Shown here one piece after another: positions 63,609 through 64,000 of a stretch of DNA of 64,000 nt. The stretch's first letter is position 1, and each line of letters starts with the position of its first letter. This stretch comes from Sodalis sp. dw_96 (GTDB taxonomy: Bacteria > Pseudomonadota > Gammaproteobacteria > Enterobacterales > Enterobacteriaceae), in assembly GCF_018449575.1 (NCBI RefSeq), contig NZ_JAAVUT010000003.1:248001-312000 (forward strand). The letters run 5' to 3'. Both the position numbers and the translations under genes were made by a program. The notes below the pieces were generated by a model, which had not been told where the DNA came from, made no database searches, and was given only the letters and a program-made list of their open reading frames with translations.

Positions 63609-64000
63609 AACGTGCTTCCTTAAAAAGCGTTAATGTCCACTGGTGTTAAGGTATAATAGTGGAATCATTTTATTATCCAGCGCGTTGCACTGGCAATAGG
63701 TATTCTAGGCATCATTATATGCTGTAAAGCTTTGCTGGCTATTAACTTGATCACGAATATTTAACTTTTTTATTACAGAATTGAAATGGGCTTGGCCGGC
63801 GATGCCGGTATACGTCCCACACGTATAGCGCACGCGGTGTAGACCGGCAATGGGTGCGCAAATCCCGCCGGAGAGACCCTTAAGGTGTAAAGTGACGTAA
63901 ATAAGCCGGGTCTACGGGTTGAATAACGCCCCTGCGGATACCATTACAACAAAAGGCGTTACATTAAGCGGTCGAATTCACTCTGAGGAGAGTCTGGTGC
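63609..64000. other. Intergenic region upstream of aspA
   Basis: This 392-bp region carries the aspA promoter. In E. coli fxsA lies next, and the last bases GAGGAGAGTCTGGTGC look like a ribosome-binding site followed by a GTG start at 63,997, consistent with fxsA (MRWL) but too short to call. TTGATCACGAAT at 63,748 weakly resembles an FNR half-site. Confidence 0.4.

Noticed and set aside
63997..64000. Possible GTG start of fxsA at the window edge
   Set aside because: Only four bases are visible. The RBS and gene order fit, but this is too short to call as a gene.

Overview
The window comes from a gammaproteobacterium of the Enterobacterales. The block aspA - cutA - dsbD - yjdC - tRNA-Phe on the minus strand matches the Escherichia coli order except that dcuA is missing. 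Other clear enterobacterial orthologues are uxaC, rspR, yajD, yohD, yicN, lhr, katN, digH, budC and pxpABC. The many single-base lesions (cutA, a Phd/PIN toxin pair, an HxlR regulator, ICE genes), gene fragments and AT-rich orphan genes resemble a Sodalis-like lineage in early genome decay. That lineage name is an inference, not proven by the sequence.

Layout. Bases 1-5,000 hold the uxaC 3' end, rspR, yajD, yohD, a secreted beta-propeller lactonase and an SDR. Bases 5,000-24,000 are a string of small regulator-plus-enzyme modules: TetR/SDR, a heavy-metal-type two-component system, TetR/GST, LysR with a Rieske oxygenase and reductase, a broken Phd/PIN toxin pair, LysR/MFS, NmrA reductase/HxlR, Mn catalase, and DJ-1/PfpI with its TetR. 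Several have visible inverted-repeat operators. The very large helicase gene lhr fills 24,245-29,059, followed by an SDR/AraC pair.

Bases 31,031-40,652 form one catabolic locus. An eight-gene minus-strand operon runs pxpB, pxpC, a DapA-like aldolase/lyase, a creatinase-like M24 protein and a four-gene polyamine-type ABC importer. Divergent pxpA and a GntR/FCD regulator complete it. It looks like a pathway that imports and opens a cyclic amide or amidine and finishes through 5-oxoproline or a similar lactam; the substrate is unknown.

Bases 41,000-49,500 carry AT-rich orphans (a 577-aa ankyrin-repeat protein with a possible pertussis-toxin-S1-like region, and a 234-aa Asn/Ser-rich protein), digH, budC, a haloacid dehalogenase and an allantoinase-like amidohydrolase with an apparent Tat signal.

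Bases 49,532-59,172 are a decayed integrative/conjugative element at the 3' end of tRNA-Phe, bounded by about 90-bp direct repeats that each contain the tRNA 3' end and its terminator. It keeps AbiE, ArdC, CcdAB, a Replic_Relax (MobC-type) protein and a Ner-like regulator. Its conjugation genes (two different coupling proteins, a TIGR03747-type membrane protein) and a SLATT-reverse transcriptase pair are truncated or mutated, and an IS630 fragment lies inside. Element-end sequence also lies outside the left repeat, suggesting two elements were once in tandem. The remaining 59,341-64,000 is conserved core genome.
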